Origin: an uncultured Christensenella sp. | GTDB lineage: Bacteria; Bacillota; Clostridia; Christensenellales; UBA3700 | NCBI GenBank assembly: GCA_910577795.1 | Contig: CAJTNW010000024.1 | Coordinates: forward strand, 1-26,504 | Length of the DNA: 26,504 bases | Direction: 5' to 3' | In this document: positions 16,104 to 23,143 of the stretch, piece by piece | How the letters are laid out: each line of letters opens with the position of its first letter | Numbering within the stretch: the first letter of the stretch is position 1 | Notes under the pieces: model-generated | The model's input: the letters and a program-made list of their open reading frames with translations, nothing else | The model's database searches: none | What the model was told of the DNA's origin: nothing | Program-made: the position numbers and the translations under genes

Positions 16104-16143
16104 ACAAGCAATGCTTATATCTATAAGCATTGCTTGTATTTTT
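16104..16143 (+). terminator. Strong intrinsic terminator between the Sel1 gene and recombinase
   Basis: ACAAGCAATGCTTAT (16104-16118) and ATAAGCATTGCTTGT (16123-16137) form a perfect 15-bp stem with a 4-nt loop, followed by ATTTTTA. The T-run favours plus-strand termination. It lies about 235 nt past the Sel1 stop and shields the convergent recombinase gene. Confidence 0.85.
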
Positions 16144-16188
16144 ATAAATTGATATATTTTGAAAATTTAATATAATTTGTAGTTTAGA

Positions 16189-17076
16189 TTATAATTTATT
16201 TCTATAATTAAATTTGCGTAAAACTTGTTTTTTTCTTTGTGAACTTACTTCTGTATATATTTGAGTTGTAGCGACACTTGCATGTCCAAGTATTTCTTGC
16301 ACAGAGCGCAAGTCGGCACCATTGGATAATAGATTAGTTGCAAATGTGTGTCTTAGATAGTGAGGTGTAGATTTTGTATTAATTTTTGCTATTTTTATAT
16401 ATTTTGTATATATATTTTCAATAGACTGAGTGGATAATTGTTTATTGTATCTATTAGTAAATAAATACTTTGTTGTTTTAATGGATTTTTGATATTTAAG
16501 TAATGTGGTTATACGGTTCCATGTAATAGAAGAGGATATATAAATAAGTCTTTGTTTGCGACCTTTACCATGAATCAATATAGTGTGGTCATGAAGTATT
16601 ATGTCTTCAAAAGTTATTGCAGATGCTTCTGCTATTCTTATTCCTGTAGATATTAAAAGGTCAATAAGGGCGGAATCACGTATAAATTGAAATTTTTTAA
16701 AAGTTGTAAAAGCAGAAGAATCTGTATCAAAACAGTTAAGCAATTGTTTTATTTCTGTAATAGTTAATGTTTTAGGCAATTTTATTTCTTGTTTAAATCT
16801 AAATTTTAATTTATCAAATGGCGAATAATCAATAATTCCTTGTATAACAAGGTATTCATAAAAAGCATGCAAACTAATAATTTTTCGTTTAACCGAGGCA
16901 TCTTTTAGTTTTAATGTGGTTGATAAATAATTTACAAAACCACAAATATCAGGGTGAGTGTAGTCATTGCAATTATGCATAAACTGCCTTATGTCAATAG
17001 CATAAGCACATAAAGTTTTGCTAGATAAATTTTTGGTTGTTTTTAGATAATGCATATAATTTTCAATAATGTTCAT
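16189..17076 (-). CDS. Tyrosine recombinase (XerC/D-like), probable invertase of the adjacent switch
   Basis: This 295-residue protein has the length of Xer-type recombinases. The N-terminal SAM-like core-binding domain (1-95) precedes a complete catalytic domain: R147 (STGIRIAEA), K171 (HGKGRKQR), H239-x-x-R242 (HYLRHTFAT), H265 (LGHASVATT) and nucleophile Y274 (TQIYTEV). An AAGGAG ribosome binding site precedes the ATG. It is transcribed away from a 34-bp inverted repeat that encloses two convergent genes, with its promoter overlapping the promoter of that segment. This is the typical place for a dedicated DNA invertase, so I infer that it flips 17138-18918. The housekeeping XerC/D role is unlikely here, and an integrase role for the island remains possible. 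Degenerate copies of both its ends recur near the right edge of the window. Confidence 0.95.
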   Translation of the reverse strand: MNIIENYMHYLKTTKNLSSKTLCAYAIDIRQFMHNCNDYTHPDICGFVNYLSTTLKLKDASVKRKIISLHAFYEYLVIQGIIDYSPFDKLKFRFKQEIKLPKTLTITEIKQLLNCFDTDSSAFTTFKKFQFIRDSALIDLLISTGIRIAEASAITFEDIILHDHTILIHGKGRKQRLIYISSSITWNRITTLLKYQKSIKTTKYLFTNRYNKQLSTQSIENIYTKYIKIAKINTKSTPHYLRHTFATNLLSNGADLRSVQEILGHASVATTQIYTEVSSQRKKQVLRKFNYRNKL

Positions 17077-17104
17077 AAAGTTACTCCTTTTTTGTCGATA
17101 TATA

Positions 17105-17133
17105 TTGCAAATTATATCATAATATGGTATAAT
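17105..17133 (+). promoter_or_regulatory. Fixed promoter reading into the invertible segment
   Basis: TTGCAA (17105-17110), 17-nt spacer and TATAAT (17128-17133). The predicted start (about 17140) falls 2 nt inside the left inverted repeat, so the promoter stays outside the invertible DNA and would drive whichever gene is next to it. Confidence 0.8.
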
Positions 17134-17140
17134 TTGGTAA
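17111..17140 (-). promoter_or_regulatory. Probable recombinase promoter, overlapping the divergent promoter
   Basis: On the minus strand TTACCA (17140-17135), an 18-nt spacer and TATAAT (17116-17111) precede the recombinase. It occupies the same bases as the plus-strand promoter, and its -35 touches the inverted repeat, so the two units should interfere or be co-regulated. Confidence 0.55.
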
Positions 17141-17171
17141 AGATAAGTGCAAATTATTTTTAGGAGAAAAG
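17138..17171 (+). repeat. Left copy of a perfect 34-bp inverted repeat (inversion site)
   Basis: Bases 17138-17171 (beginning TAAAGATAAGTGCAAATTAT and ending with TTTTTAGGAGAAAAG) are the exact reverse complement of 18885-18918. The copy includes the Shine-Dalgarno of the GNAT-like gene and ends 2 nt before its ATG at 17174. Confidence 0.97.
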
Positions 17172-17173
17172 TT

Positions 17174-18175
17174 ATGAAAGAATTACTTTGCAGAGTAGAA
17201 AAGGTGACATCTGCACGTAATAAAGATTTTCTAAAAGCATTAGATATTTATAGTAAAAATGTACCTAATAATGTAAAAACTGAACAAAATCAATTGTCAC
17301 AATATGTAACAAAAAAATACGGCAAAAACAAAAGAGAAATGGTTTTTTATGTTCTTTATGTAGGAAATACTGTTATTGGCTATGCTGAAATAGGAGTCTT
17401 ATTTACATCAAAAGTATTTTTTATTGATTATTTTATTTTAGATAAAGAATACCAAAGCAATACTTATTTTTATGCTCTTTATAACTTAGTTTTATTAGAT
17501 TTAAAAGAAAAATATAAAAACATAAAATATATTATAGTAGAAAATTATTTAAATGACGATGTGCCTAACTCTGTAGAAAGATTTAGTAAAAAATGTTTGG
17601 CTCTAGAAAATTATCAAATAATAGATATTCAATATAAACAGCCTAGTCTAGATGAATATATGAATGATAGCATTGTGCAGTGTCAACTTTTAATTAGAGA
17701 AACATCTGACTTAAATGGTAATAACACTATTAGTAAAGAATTTTATTTAAAACTTCTAAATGATATTTATTTTAATCATTATTATGAATGGTTTACACAT
17801 TTCTTTACAAAAGAGAAACTAAAAGAATACTATGATAATTTGGAAAATATGATAATAGAAACTGATAAAACTATTTCCCAAAAAATTAAACTTAAGAATT
17901 ATACGTATATTAATTGCCAATATTACAATATCAAAAAATGTGCGTTTAATGAAAACAAATCATTTAAGTTACCTAAAAAAAGCAAAATGCCATTATTTAT
18001 ATTATTGTCTATAATTTTTTTATTGATTTCTATAGGTATAGCAGTAGGTGCTTATTATTTATTAGCAAAAGTATTTAAATTAGATGGACAATACATATCA
18101 ATTATCGCAACTTTATCTGCGACAATGGTATCAATAATTGGAAGTATTATTAGTGCAAAAGTTTTTAATCAGTAA
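17174..18175 (+). CDS. GNAT-like acetyltransferase with C-terminal membrane anchor (gene currently in the ON position)
   Basis: The start is ATG 17174, 7 nt after AGGAG inside the inverted repeat, giving 333 residues; an in-frame upstream ATG has no ribosome binding site. Residues 1-150 resemble a GNAT fold: beta strands MVFYVLYVGNTVIGYAEIGV, then FFIDYFILDKEYQSNTYFYALYNLVLLDLKEKY, whose strand 4 to helix 3 layout suits acetyl-CoA binding (pattern described, not a firm motif). Residues 150-260 are polar and unassigned. Two hydrophobic helices (about 272-295 and 303-330) would anchor the protein in the membrane with the enzyme in the cytosol. It converges on the methyltransferase gene with an 11-bp overlap of their 3' ends. 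The acceptor substrate is unknown. Confidence 0.72.
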   Translation: MKELLCRVEKVTSARNKDFLKALDIYSKNVPNNVKTEQNQLSQYVTKKYGKNKREMVFYVLYVGNTVIGYAEIGVLFTSKVFFIDYFILDKEYQSNTYFYALYNLVLLDLKEKYKNIKYIIVENYLNDDVPNSVERFSKKCLALENYQIIDIQYKQPSLDEYMNDSIVQCQLLIRETSDLNGNNTISKEFYLKLLNDIYFNHYYEWFTHFFTKEKLKEYYDNLENMIIETDKTISQKIKLKNYTYINCQYYNIKKCAFNENKSFKLPKKSKMPLFILLSIIFLLISIGIAVGAYYLLAKVFKLDGQYISIIATLSATMVSIIGSIISAKVFNQ

Positions 18176-18878
18176 TACATTTACGCAATAACATAATTCT
18201 ATTGTGTGATAATAAATAAGATAATACTTTACTTATCTTGTCAAATTTTTTTGCGTATTTCGCTCCAATTTCTTCTGATTTATATTTTGAAACTATACTA
18301 CTAATAATATGAAAACGTTTTTGTTTAACTATTTTTAAAGAGTATAACGAACAAATATTGTTTATGTATTTGTCAGAATATAGCCAAAGTTTATGTTCTT
18401 GTCCATTATAATTATAAAATTCACAAGTACAAGTTTGCCCATAATTTTTAGAAAAAATTAATTCACCAGTATTGCTACGTTCATATTCTAAAATAATATA
18501 TCCATTTGGTTTTATAACACGGCTTAATTCTTTAATTGTGGTTAATGCTTGAGTATAATTTAATACACTTCCAACGCAAATAATAAAATCAAACATATTA
18601 TCTTCATATGGTATGTTTTCTACACTACCAATTTTATAATATAATTTGTCTTTTATTTTTTGTTCTGCTATATCCAAGTGATGCACAATTCCATTAATTG
18701 CATAATCAGTACCACCAGAGCCTGCATTTAATATTAAATCTTGTTGTTTTGGCGATATCCATTTATATATTGCGTTTTCTATTTGAGATTTAGTATATTG
18801 ATGCCAAGCATCGTTTTCCGGCCATATTTGTTCAATATTATTATAATCTTGTCTTATTTTTTGTAAATCGTTGTCCAT
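18165..18878 (-). CDS. Class I SAM-dependent methyltransferase (gene currently in the OFF position)
   Basis: This 237-residue protein has SAM-binding motif I as LILNAGSGGTDYAI (about 48-61), an acidic residue at the end of strand 2 (HHLDIAEQKI), VENIPYEDNMFDFIICVGSV (motif II/post-II) and LSRVIKPNGYIILEYE (motif III). It therefore belongs to the Methyltransf_11/25-like group acting on small molecules, lipids or sugars rather than a DNA methylase; no DPPY or PCQ motif is seen. The AGGAG ribosome binding site lies in the right inverted repeat, 11 nt before the ATG. Immediately upstream, flanking sequence outside the repeat can pair with this ribosome binding site, and no strong promoter is apparent, so the gene is probably silent in this orientation. 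Confidence 0.88.
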   Translation of the reverse strand: MDNDLQKIRQDYNNIEQIWPENDAWHQYTKSQIENAIYKWISPKQQDLILNAGSGGTDYAINGIVHHLDIAEQKIKDKLYYKIGSVENIPYEDNMFDFIICVGSVLNYTQALTTIKELSRVIKPNGYIILEYERSNTGELIFSKNYGQTCTCEFYNYNGQEHKLWLYSDKYINNICSLYSLKIVKQKRFHIISSIVSKYKSEEIGAKYAKKFDKISKVLSYLLSHNRIMLLRKCITD

Positions 18879-18884
18879 ATTGTT

Positions 18885-18918
18885 CTTTTCTCCTAAAAAT
18901 AATTTGCACTTATCTTTA
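18885..18918 (-). repeat. Right copy of the perfect 34-bp inverted repeat (inversion site)
   Basis: This is the exact reverse complement of 17138-17171, 34/34 bases. It carries the Shine-Dalgarno of the methyltransferase. Together the two copies bound a 1.78-kb segment. Confidence 0.97.
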
Positions 18919-18923
18919 GGAGA
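18889..18923 (-). promoter_or_regulatory. Hairpin hiding the methyltransferase ribosome binding site in the present orientation
   Basis: On the minus-strand RNA, UCUCCUAAA (18923-18915) pairs perfectly with UUUAGGAGA (18897-18889), 9 bp around the repeat centre, and includes the whole AGGAG. The UCUCC half lies mostly outside the inverted repeat. The left side has GGTAAAG at that place and cannot form this stem. Confidence 0.7.
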
Positions 18924-19006
18924 TTTTTATAATATTTATACTATGACATCTTAGTAAAATATATTTAATCCAACATTTGACAAGAGGTTAATTTTTCCAA
19001 AAGGTG

Positions 19007-19035
19007 TTGACAATATTTGTAAAATGCGGTATTAT
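19007..19035 (+). promoter_or_regulatory. Promoter of the five-gene agmatine deiminase/SpeD operon
   Basis: TTGACA (19007-19012), 17-nt spacer and TATTAT (19030-19035). The predicted start is near 19042. Confidence 0.75.
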
Positions 19036-19228
19036 TAATATAATAAAGAAAACTACACAAGATGAGTATAAAATAATTCATTTAATAATTACATAAAAAG
19101 TGTGAAAATATAATACTCTTGCTTAAAATAGTAGTGCGTCTATGGGAAAGTAATATTTAGTTATAATTTCTAAGTATTGCAGTAACATTATAGTTAAATG
19201 GTGGTATCAAGGGGTTAAGTAAGATATT

Positions 19229-20233
19229 ATGAATGCTGATTTTTCTCAACATAAAGCAACTTTTTTATTATATCCTTCACGTAGGGATGTATGGCGCAAA
19301 AATGCAGTTCCTATAAGGGAAAGTATCGTTAACCTTGCAAATATGATTTCTTCTTTTGAGCCTGTCTATCTTGGCTATGATATTCCTATAACTCAAGTTA
19401 TCAATGAAAATGTTGTTCCTGTAAAAATGCAATATAATGATGTGTGGATACGTGATACAGGTTTAATTCCTGTTAATAATGGGGGAGTGAACTTTCTGTT
19501 TAATGCTTGGGGAGGAGAACTTTATTCTGACTGGGAAAAAGATTTAACAGTGGCTTCTAAAATGGCTGAAATTTTGAAAGTTCCATATTCCAAATGTGAT
19601 TTAACACTAGAAGGTGGAAATCTTGCAACAGATGGAAATGGAACATTAATTGCAATTAAACCTACAATATGTGGAACTAATAGAAATCCGCAATTCAGTA
19701 TTCAGCAAATAGAAGAACGACTAAAAAAGATACTTGATATTCAGAATATAATATGGCTTCCAGAAGGGTTACAATATGACGAAACAGGCGGGCATGTGGA
19801 TAATTTATGTGCTTTTGCTGACTCTCATTCGATTTTTCTTGCTTGGACAGACGATTTGAATAATCCTCAATACAATATTGTAAGGAAAGTGTTTAATATT
19901 CTATCATCTGCAAAAAATGTTAATGGCGATAAATTTAATATAATTAAAATTCCTCTTCCTACTATTTTTACACGTTCTGAAGATGATTGTGATGGGCTTG
20001 AATATAATACAAATAGTAAAGAGAGACTTTTAGGTGAGAAAATACAGCCAAGTTATATTAATTTTGTTTTTGTAAATGGTGGAGTTATTGTGCCACAATT
20101 TGAAGATAAAAATGATAAAAAAGTGCTTAAGATATTCGAGGGCTTTTTTTTAAATAGCAAGGTTTTGCCATTTGCTGCACGAGAAATAGTGTTAGGTGGT
20201 GGTGGAATACATTGTTTAACAAAAAATTTTTGA
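19229..20233 (+). CDS. Agmatine deiminase / peptidyl-arginine deiminase family enzyme
   Basis: This 334-residue member of the PAD_porph (agmatine deiminase, guanidino-modifying) superfamily has the catalytic set in place: NDVWIRDTG (D76), LEGGNLATDG (E128), ETGGHVDN (H189, D191) and the C-terminal GGGGIHCLTKN (nucleophile C329). Agmatine deiminase turns agmatine into N-carbamoylputrescine plus ammonia, an entry to putrescine. It is slightly short of the usual 360-370 residues but aligns from its start (DFSQHKATFLLYPSRRDVW). The ribosome binding site is weak (AAGGGG about 14 nt upstream). It is first of five tightly packed genes whose last encodes a SpeD-like protein, so a guanidine/polyamine substrate is likely. 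Activity on another guanidino compound or on peptidyl-arginine cannot be excluded. Confidence 0.9.
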   Translation: MNADFSQHKATFLLYPSRRDVWRKNAVPIRESIVNLANMISSFEPVYLGYDIPITQVINENVVPVKMQYNDVWIRDTGLIPVNNGGVNFLFNAWGGELYSDWEKDLTVASKMAEILKVPYSKCDLTLEGGNLATDGNGTLIAIKPTICGTNRNPQFSIQQIEERLKKILDIQNIIWLPEGLQYDETGGHVDNLCAFADSHSIFLAWTDDLNNPQYNIVRKVFNILSSAKNVNGDKFNIIKIPLPTIFTRSEDDCDGLEYNTNSKERLLGEKIQPSYINFVFVNGGVIVPQFEDKNDKKVLKIFEGFFLNSKVLPFAAREIVLGGGGIHCLTKNF

Positions 20234-20243
20234 GGTGTTACTA

Positions 20244-22223
20244 ATGAAAAAAGTTAACAAAGTTTGTAGTGAACTATTGGAAAATGGAAGCGGCGGTGTG
20301 TTTCGTATTTATAAGGAACGTAGCAAAATAGGTTATAAAATACTTAACGATTTATTGCCAAAACGTGATGGTATTTATACTAAAAATGGCATACAATATC
20401 GTGGCTTCTATCTTAATGACAAAGATAGGACAGTAGGTCTATTAAGCCAATTGTATGGTTCAAGTGGGTTGTTTACACTTATTAATAGGTTTAATGTTTT
20501 GAGTGGAATTAATGATGAAAGTATCGATACAGATGGACTTGTTTCAGGTATCATAAGTACACTTTTGGATGTATTAGATTATGTTGAAGACAATAACTAT
20601 GATATGAATCCACTTATTGATTCGGATTTAAATAATGAACTATTTCATGGAAAAAATGAAGACATTCAATATGTAGGTGCAATGACTTGGGCTTTGTCAT
20701 TGTTTGTTGCTGCACGTAAAGCAATTCGCAAAGGTAATGTTAAATTTAATGAACGTGCAAATGTCGGTCAAAGACTTTGTGTACAAATTAAAAAAATTAT
20801 TGAATTCTTTTTGGATAATGTGATTGATGGAGAAAATGGATTTGGATGCGGCTATGCTAATGGATGTGTTGAACCATCACTATTTTTTACATATTCAGTT
20901 ATTGAAGCATATTCAGACTTTGAGGATAATGCCATAACTGACCTAGATGAAGAATTGTTGGATTATTTAAACAAAGGAATTGACAATGAAGAAGATAGAC
21001 TTGAGATACGTTACCGTAATGTTTGCTATGCAGTAGGTGATAGGACTTGGGAAATTTATAAAGACTATTTGAAGGACAATTTTTTTACTGATAAATTTGA
21101 TGGAAAAATCAATTGTGTAAGTAAAACAGAAATTGAAAATACTGCAAGGTCATCAGCACTTTTTAATAATTTATATATTATATTCATTCTTTTTTATTCT
21201 TACATCAATAGCCGTGATGAAATTTATGTTTATGACAAAAAAAATAATCGTTATACATGTAATGGTGAAAAACGTTCTGAAGAAGAAAAACAAAGATTTA
21301 TTTATACTCTTGATAGAAGTATGCAATTTATAAAGAATTTTTATGATGATTTGAAAGCCGTTGGCAATGAAAGTATCGTTGATAAACATATTATTTCTTT
21401 TAGTCAAAAAAATATTTTAATTAATAACTTTGGTAAATTGTTAAATGAGGAATTTATACAGGCTTCATCTTTATTACCTATGCTTGTAAAAGCAAGTAAC
21501 CTAATTGCATTTTGGATTCAAAAATTCCCACAACAAGGTATGACAGATATGTTTGACGATATGCTTGCAACAAAAATGGAAGGCAAGTGGTTATGGGAAA
21601 ATCGAAAGTATGATTTGCTTTCTACTGAACGTTATTTTGAGGCATTGGCAGATTATTTTGATTATTATGATGAATATGAAAAGAATTATGCTGAGAAAAA
21701 TTTAAAGAAAGAACAATTGCGTCTTCAACTTGAAACACAATTAAATCAAAAGTATGAAAAAAAGTTAAATGCAGAAATAGAAAAAATAAGGAAGCAACAA
21801 GAGAAAAGTATTCGTGAAGAGATAGAAGATAATATAAGAGCAGAATATATAGTTGAACCTGTTCTTAACAAGAAAATTGAGGATGCTGTTGAACAGGCAA
21901 TTTCAAATAAAACACTAGAATACTTAATTTCAACTTTAGATAAAATATCAAAATCTTATGTGGATGGAGAAAGTGGTACTGGAGAAGGTGATTATCAAAG
22001 ATTACGCACAGCACTAGAAAAATATTTTGAAAGTTTTATAAACAATAGTATCATCAATGCTTCCCAAGAGTGTGAAACACCAATTGGCAAAATAAAAGAC
22101 GAATTACGTGTAGATTTGAAAGATTTTATAACACAATATCTTTTATTTGTTGCAGAACAGTCTAAAAATAATTATAATCCAGTTAGACTTTCAACTATTT
22201 TAAAACTGATAGAAAAGGCATAA
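20244..22223 (+). CDS. Unknown alpha-helical protein with C-terminal coiled coil
   Basis: I choose ATG 20244 (MKKVNKVCSELLENG..., 659 residues), which has GAGGTG 6 nt upstream; a GTG at 20235 lies within that ribosome binding site. I do not recognise the family. Residues about 60-310 are helix-rich with segments such as YVGAMTWALSLFVAARKA and NGFGCGYANGCVEPSLFF. These loosely recall the paired-helix repeats of alpha/alpha-toroid proteins (prenyltransferase/cyclase-like), but no catalytic motif is visible. Residues about 480-550 form a strongly charged coiled coil (KKEQLRLQLETQLNQKYEKK...). No signal peptide is seen. It begins 10 nt after the deiminase stop and ends 19 nt before the ATPase gene, so it is probably a partner or scaffold of the ATPase. 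Arginine is mostly coded by CGN, unlike the core genes. Confidence 0.7.
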   Translation: MKKVNKVCSELLENGSGGVFRIYKERSKIGYKILNDLLPKRDGIYTKNGIQYRGFYLNDKDRTVGLLSQLYGSSGLFTLINRFNVLSGINDESIDTDGLVSGIISTLLDVLDYVEDNNYDMNPLIDSDLNNELFHGKNEDIQYVGAMTWALSLFVAARKAIRKGNVKFNERANVGQRLCVQIKKIIEFFLDNVIDGENGFGCGYANGCVEPSLFFTYSVIEAYSDFEDNAITDLDEELLDYLNKGIDNEEDRLEIRYRNVCYAVGDRTWEIYKDYLKDNFFTDKFDGKINCVSKTEIENTARSSALFNNLYIIFILFYSYINSRDEIYVYDKKNNRYTCNGEKRSEEEKQRFIYTLDRSMQFIKNFYDDLKAVGNESIVDKHIISFSQKNILINNFGKLLNEEFIQASSLLPMLVKASNLIAFWIQKFPQQGMTDMFDDMLATKMEGKWLWENRKYDLLSTERYFEALADYFDYYDEYEKNYAEKNLKKEQLRLQLETQLNQKYEKKLNAEIEKIRKQQEKSIREEIEDNIRAEYIVEPVLNKKIEDAVEQAISNKTLEYLISTLDKISKSYVDGESGTGEGDYQRLRTALEKYFESFINNSIINASQECETPIGKIKDELRVDLKDFITQYLLFVAEQSKNNYNPVRLSTILKLIEKA

Positions 22224-22242
22224 TTTTAAAAGGAGAAAAACA

Positions 22243-23142
22243 ATGAGTAACAAATGCAAAACAATTACTTTTTATTCATACAAAGGCGGTGCAGGTAGAA
22301 GTTCTACAGCATTAAATACTTTGCCTTTTTTGGTTAAAGAATTAAATGCCGATGCTAAACATCCTATTCTTCTTTTGGATATGGATTTAGATAGTGCTGG
22401 CATGACATATCTTTTAGGTTGTGATAAGTATTTTCAAAAGAACTATGATATTAAGCAGTTTTTATTAAATGAAGAAAAGTGGTCATTTGAACAAACTGAT
22501 GATTTGGCAAACCATACACTTTTAAAACATTTTTTACCAGTAGGTGATTTGCTAGGAGTAGAAAAAAATGCAGTACTTTTCCTTGGTGATAATGATGAAA
22601 AACCTATAGATAATGACCAAATGGATGGTGGAAAAGAAGAATTATTTAAAAAATTAAGAACATTTTGTAAGAATAATTCTATACCAGCATATGTAATAGA
22701 TAGCGCTGCTGGAGACCAGTTTTCTGCTATTCTTGCAACAGGTAATTCTAAATCAGTTGTTTGTTGTATGCGTCCTACTATGCAATTTAGAATGGGAACT
22801 TTTAATTATCTTAATAGGCTTGCTGAAAATAGTTTTGAGTCTGAAATTATTCTTCTTCCAACTGTTGTACCTGAAAATGATTTAGAATTGGATGGAGAAG
22901 CACAAAAAAAACGTGCAATAGATAATATTTTATATCGAACAAAAAAGATAGAGGACAAATTAAAAATATGTACTAATTTTGTATGTGAAGATATTTTTGG
23001 TATTAATGAAGTACATCGCTTTAAGTGGAAAGAAGGTGTTCTTTATTTAATAGCAAAAAATCAACAACTAAGTCCAGATGAAGTTACTGCTTACGAAAGA
23101 TATAAAAAACTTGCCGAATTACTTTGTAAAATAGGAGGTTGA
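22243..23142 (+). CDS. MinD/ParA-like P-loop ATPase with KGGAGR Walker A variant
   Basis: This 299-residue SIMIBI-class ATPase has a deviant Walker A YKGGAGRSS (K14-S21), in which the usual P-loop lysine (KGGxGK) is arginine while the signature lysine K14 stays. Next come ILLLDMDLDSAGMTYLLG (Walker A'-like, D46/D48/D50) and a Walker B-like strand AYVIDSAAGDQFSA (about 165-178), then CCMRPTMQFRMGT in place of the usual post-strand switch. KGGVGR-variant ATPases are known in multi-gene systems of several bacteria, often with unclear roles. No amphipathic MinD tail is obvious. An AAGGAG ribosome binding site is present. The next gene starts 2 nt downstream of the stop, so this ATPase and the 730-residue protein are probably made together. 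I infer an ATP-driven regulator or positioning factor for the operon products. Confidence 0.85.
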   Translation: MSNKCKTITFYSYKGGAGRSSTALNTLPFLVKELNADAKHPILLLDMDLDSAGMTYLLGCDKYFQKNYDIKQFLLNEEKWSFEQTDDLANHTLLKHFLPVGDLLGVEKNAVLFLGDNDEKPIDNDQMDGGKEELFKKLRTFCKNNSIPAYVIDSAAGDQFSAILATGNSKSVVCCMRPTMQFRMGTFNYLNRLAENSFESEIILLPTVVPENDLELDGEAQKKRAIDNILYRTKKIEDKLKICTNFVCEDIFGINEVHRFKWKEGVLYLIAKNQQLSPDEVTAYERYKKLAELLCKIGG

Positions 23143-23143
23143 A

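Larger units (their letters stand above)
18879..19228 (+). other. Intergenic region: right inversion site, operon promoter and long leader
   Basis: After the right repeat this region holds no gene. It contains the promoter at 19007-19035 and an operon leader of about 187 nt. In the leader, GAGTAT near 19054-19059 can pair with ATACTC near 19111-19116, so an early hairpin is possible. I see no riboswitch that I can name. Confidence 0.6.

Noticed and set aside
16189..17076. Housekeeping XerC/XerD
   Set aside because: Core Xer genes are not normally beside an inverted-repeat switch with decayed duplicate copies; a dedicated invertase or island integrase fits better.
19160..19228. T-box-like antiterminator upstream of the deiminase gene (AATGGTGGTATCAAGG, plus a GAGTA earlier in the leader)
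   Set aside because: The core differs from the T-box consensus (TGGNACCGCG), the possible Stem I is too short, and no terminator follows, so resemblance is probably chance.
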